From the NCBI GenBank assembly GCA_017649745.1, contig JAGCGE010000153.1:1-6605 (forward strand): a stretch of 6,605 nucleotides of DNA, written 5' to 3'. Every line of letters begins with the position of its first letter. The stretch's first letter is position 1. The position numbers and the translations under genes are program-made. Shown one piece after another: positions 5,955 to 6,605 of the stretch. The DNA is from Clostridiales bacterium. Its GTDB lineage: Bacteria; Bacillota_A; Clostridia; Saccharofermentanales; Saccharofermentanaceae. The notes below the pieces were generated by a model. It was not told the DNA's origin. It saw only the letters and a list, made by a program, of their open reading frames with translations, and ran no database searches.

Positions 5955-6098
5955 TGCGACACAATTACATATGCTTTCAACAACGGTCCACGTTTGGTAA
6001 AAACGTTGGTCTCTTTTCATACCGTTGTTGGAATGAATTGTGTCGCAGCAAATGAGGCTAACGATTTTCGGTGTGTAGCCTCGGCTGCACACTTTTTT
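5955..6098 (+). ncRNA. Candidate cis-regulatory RNA (riboswitch or attenuator-like), class unknown
   Basis: A stem of 12 perfect pairs (5955-5966 with 6036-6047) closes a domain holding a 10-bp perfect stem (5978-5987 with 6021-6030) and an inner hairpin (5988-5995 with 6001-6009, one bulge). An intrinsic terminator follows at 6071-6098. The 3' strand of the closing stem, extended to 6049, can instead pair with the terminator's 3' arm: 6040-6049 with 6084-6092, nine pairs and one bulge. A nested stem GAGGCTA/TAGCCTC (6054-6060 with 6076-6082) adds to this and also takes up part of the terminator's 5' arm. Closing stem plus terminator and the antiterminator therefore exclude each other, the usual logic of a transcription-attenuating riboswitch that turns off on binding. 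I matched no known class by eye. A free-standing small RNA is the main alternative. Confidence 0.6.
6071..6098 (+). terminator. Intrinsic terminator of the structured RNA
   Basis: Nine-base arms GTGTGTAGC (6071-6079) and GCTGCACAC (6084-6092), with one G-U pair, surround a CTCG tetraloop and are followed at once by six T residues (6093-6098). Both arms can also be drawn into the competing antiterminator described for the RNA. Confidence 0.85.
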
Positions 6099-6319
6099 GT
6101 TGGGAAGATTTAGTGAACAAGATGCATTTTAAACCAAAATACTAATGAGGAGGTGTAGGCTGTTCTTCTATGGATGAAGAGGAGTTTAAACTTTTGGGGC
6201 ACCATCCAGATTGATGGTAGCGTTATTAATGTGACATACGCAGATTGAGTTCTGCTATAGAAGAATCATATAAACGAGTGAAAGGGATTATTCAAGTCGA
6301 ATAATTAAAGGTGAGTAGA
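6099..6319 (+). other. Gene-poor stretch with decayed-looking short frames and a hairpin
   Basis: No convincing gene. A good ribosome binding sequence, GAGGAGGTG (6147-6155), is followed only by very short frames: ATG 6170 (14 codons) and ATG 6174 (24 codons, MKRSLNFWGTIQIDGSVINV then TYAD). The frame of ATG 6170 later reads RLSSAIEESYKRVKG before its stop, which suggests a broken gene. Small inverted repeats are present: ACCATC/GATGGT near 6201-6218, TTCTTCTAT (6163-6171) with its complement at 6257-6265, and a perfect 7-bp hairpin at 6287-6305 just upstream of the next gene's ribosome binding site. Confidence 0.45.
6245..6274 (+). promoter_or_regulatory. Possible weak promoter of the small cysteine protein gene
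   Basis: TTGAGT (6245-6250) and TATAAA (6269-6274) are 18 bp apart. A start near 6281 would give a leader of about 40 nt that begins just before the ATTATTC/GAATAAT hairpin (6287-6305). AT-rich sequence makes chance matches easy. Confidence 0.35.
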
Positions 6320-6508
6320 ATGAAGAGTTATTATGGTTGTTGCGGATTTTGCAAATATATGAATTTGTATAGCGGATACAAAATGTTAAATGGCATGCAT
6401 TTTAAATGTGAGAAAAATGGATACCCGGTTAAAGCAGATGAAAAAGTGTGTGGAAAATTTGATCCGGATAGAAATAGAACTAACGAAATGATAGATAAAT
6501 ATACCTAA
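6320..6508 (+). CDS. Small cysteine-containing protein, putative metal-binding
   Basis: I prefer ATG 6320 (62 residues: MKSYYGCCGFCKYMN...) because AAAGGTGAG at 6307-6315 fits as its ribosome binding site; GTG 6311 would add three residues and lies within that site. Cysteines fall as GCCGFCKY near the start, FKCEKNGYPV in the middle and KVCGKFDPDRNR toward the end, about five in all. This C-x2-C ... C ... C-x2-F layout is common in small clostridial proteins thought to hold zinc or an iron-sulfur centre, but I cannot name a family or a role. There is no signal peptide or membrane segment. It lies 60 bp upstream of a zinc-ribbon gene in the same direction, perhaps in one transcript. Confidence 0.7.
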   Translation: MKSYYGCCGFCKYMNLYSGYKMLNGMHFKCEKNGYPVKADEKVCGKFDPDRNRTNEMIDKYT

Positions 6509-6568
6509 ATTGAGGGAAATTAGAAGCTAAGAAAAAGCATAAATTCTATTGCATTTTTGGAGGTAGTA

Positions 6569-6605
6569 ATGAAGTATTGCATTTATTGTGGAACAAACAT
6601 TCCTA
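6569..6605 (+). CDS. Start of a zinc-ribbon protein (partial)
   Basis: Twelve codons are visible before the window ends: MKYCIYCGTNIP. The C-x2-CG pair at the very N-terminus, followed by T-x-I-P, is the usual first half of a zinc-ribbon domain in Firmicutes proteins, which often anchor it to a membrane or other domain not visible here. A strong ribosome binding site, GGAGG (6559-6563), lies five bases before the ATG, so the start is well supported. The rest of the protein lies beyond the window. Confidence 0.8.
   Translation, partial: MKYCIYCGTNIP

Noticed and set aside
5955..6047. Integron attC site or insertion-sequence end
   Set aside because: The long imperfect palindrome prompted the idea, but the RYYYAAC/GTTRRRY core sites are not present and no transposase lies nearby. 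The adjoining promoter and terminator fit an RNA better.
5814..6113. Plus-strand open frame of 99 codons
   Set aside because: It runs through the 36-bp repeat, the 13-bp hairpin, a promoter and the structured RNA. Its open state looks accidental and its composition is not protein-like.
6531..6557. Terminator between the cysteine protein and zinc-ribbon genes
   Set aside because: AAAAAGCA and TGCATTTTT pair only through A-T runs and three other pairs with a bulge, too weak to claim.

Overview
The window looks like chromosome of an anaerobic Bacillota (Clostridia) bacterium. The evidence is an Rnf-type membrane complex operon in the clostridial order (C)-D-G-E-A, tight four-base gene overlaps with purine-rich ribosome binding sites, a CCA-encoding tRNA-Arg, and free use of AGA/AGG and ATA codons. 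I cannot name a genus.

Left part (1-3632): a plus-strand operon. It starts with the 3' end of an unseen gene, probably RnfC-like from its position. An RnfD/NqrB-like membrane protein follows, then an unusually long RnfG-like FMN-binding-domain protein, then a 397-residue membrane protein that I read as a divergent RnfE-RnfA fusion. All three complete genes look intact, but several residues that carry redox cofactors in the family appear changed or absent. No rnfB follows before the tRNA. This may be a diverged paralogue of Rnf rather than a standard one.

Middle (3640-4280): a promoter, a tRNA-Arg(CCT) gene and an intrinsic terminator. Directly downstream on the minus strand is the decayed C-terminal end of a tyrosine recombinase, whose catalytic HxxR arginine codon is now a stop. 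This marks the tRNA 3' end as a probable old integration site.

Right-centre (4200-5850): a segment bounded by two identical 36-bp direct repeats. Each repeat is an imperfect palindrome that also contains promoter-like hexamers. The segment encodes a four-TM protein with an N-terminal SAP-like motif and a PH-like cytosolic region, plus a possible 43-residue membrane peptide.

Right end (5850-6605): visibly AT-richer. It holds a strong 13-bp hairpin, then a promoter-led structured RNA of about 145 nt. Its 12-bp closing stem, an antiterminator and an intrinsic terminator are mutually exclusive, the layout of a riboswitch or attenuator; I do not recognise its class. After a stretch of decayed-looking short ORFs come a 62-residue cysteine-containing protein and the first codons of a zinc-ribbon protein. 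The RNA may control these two genes, but 220 nt separate them and a second weak promoter is possible.
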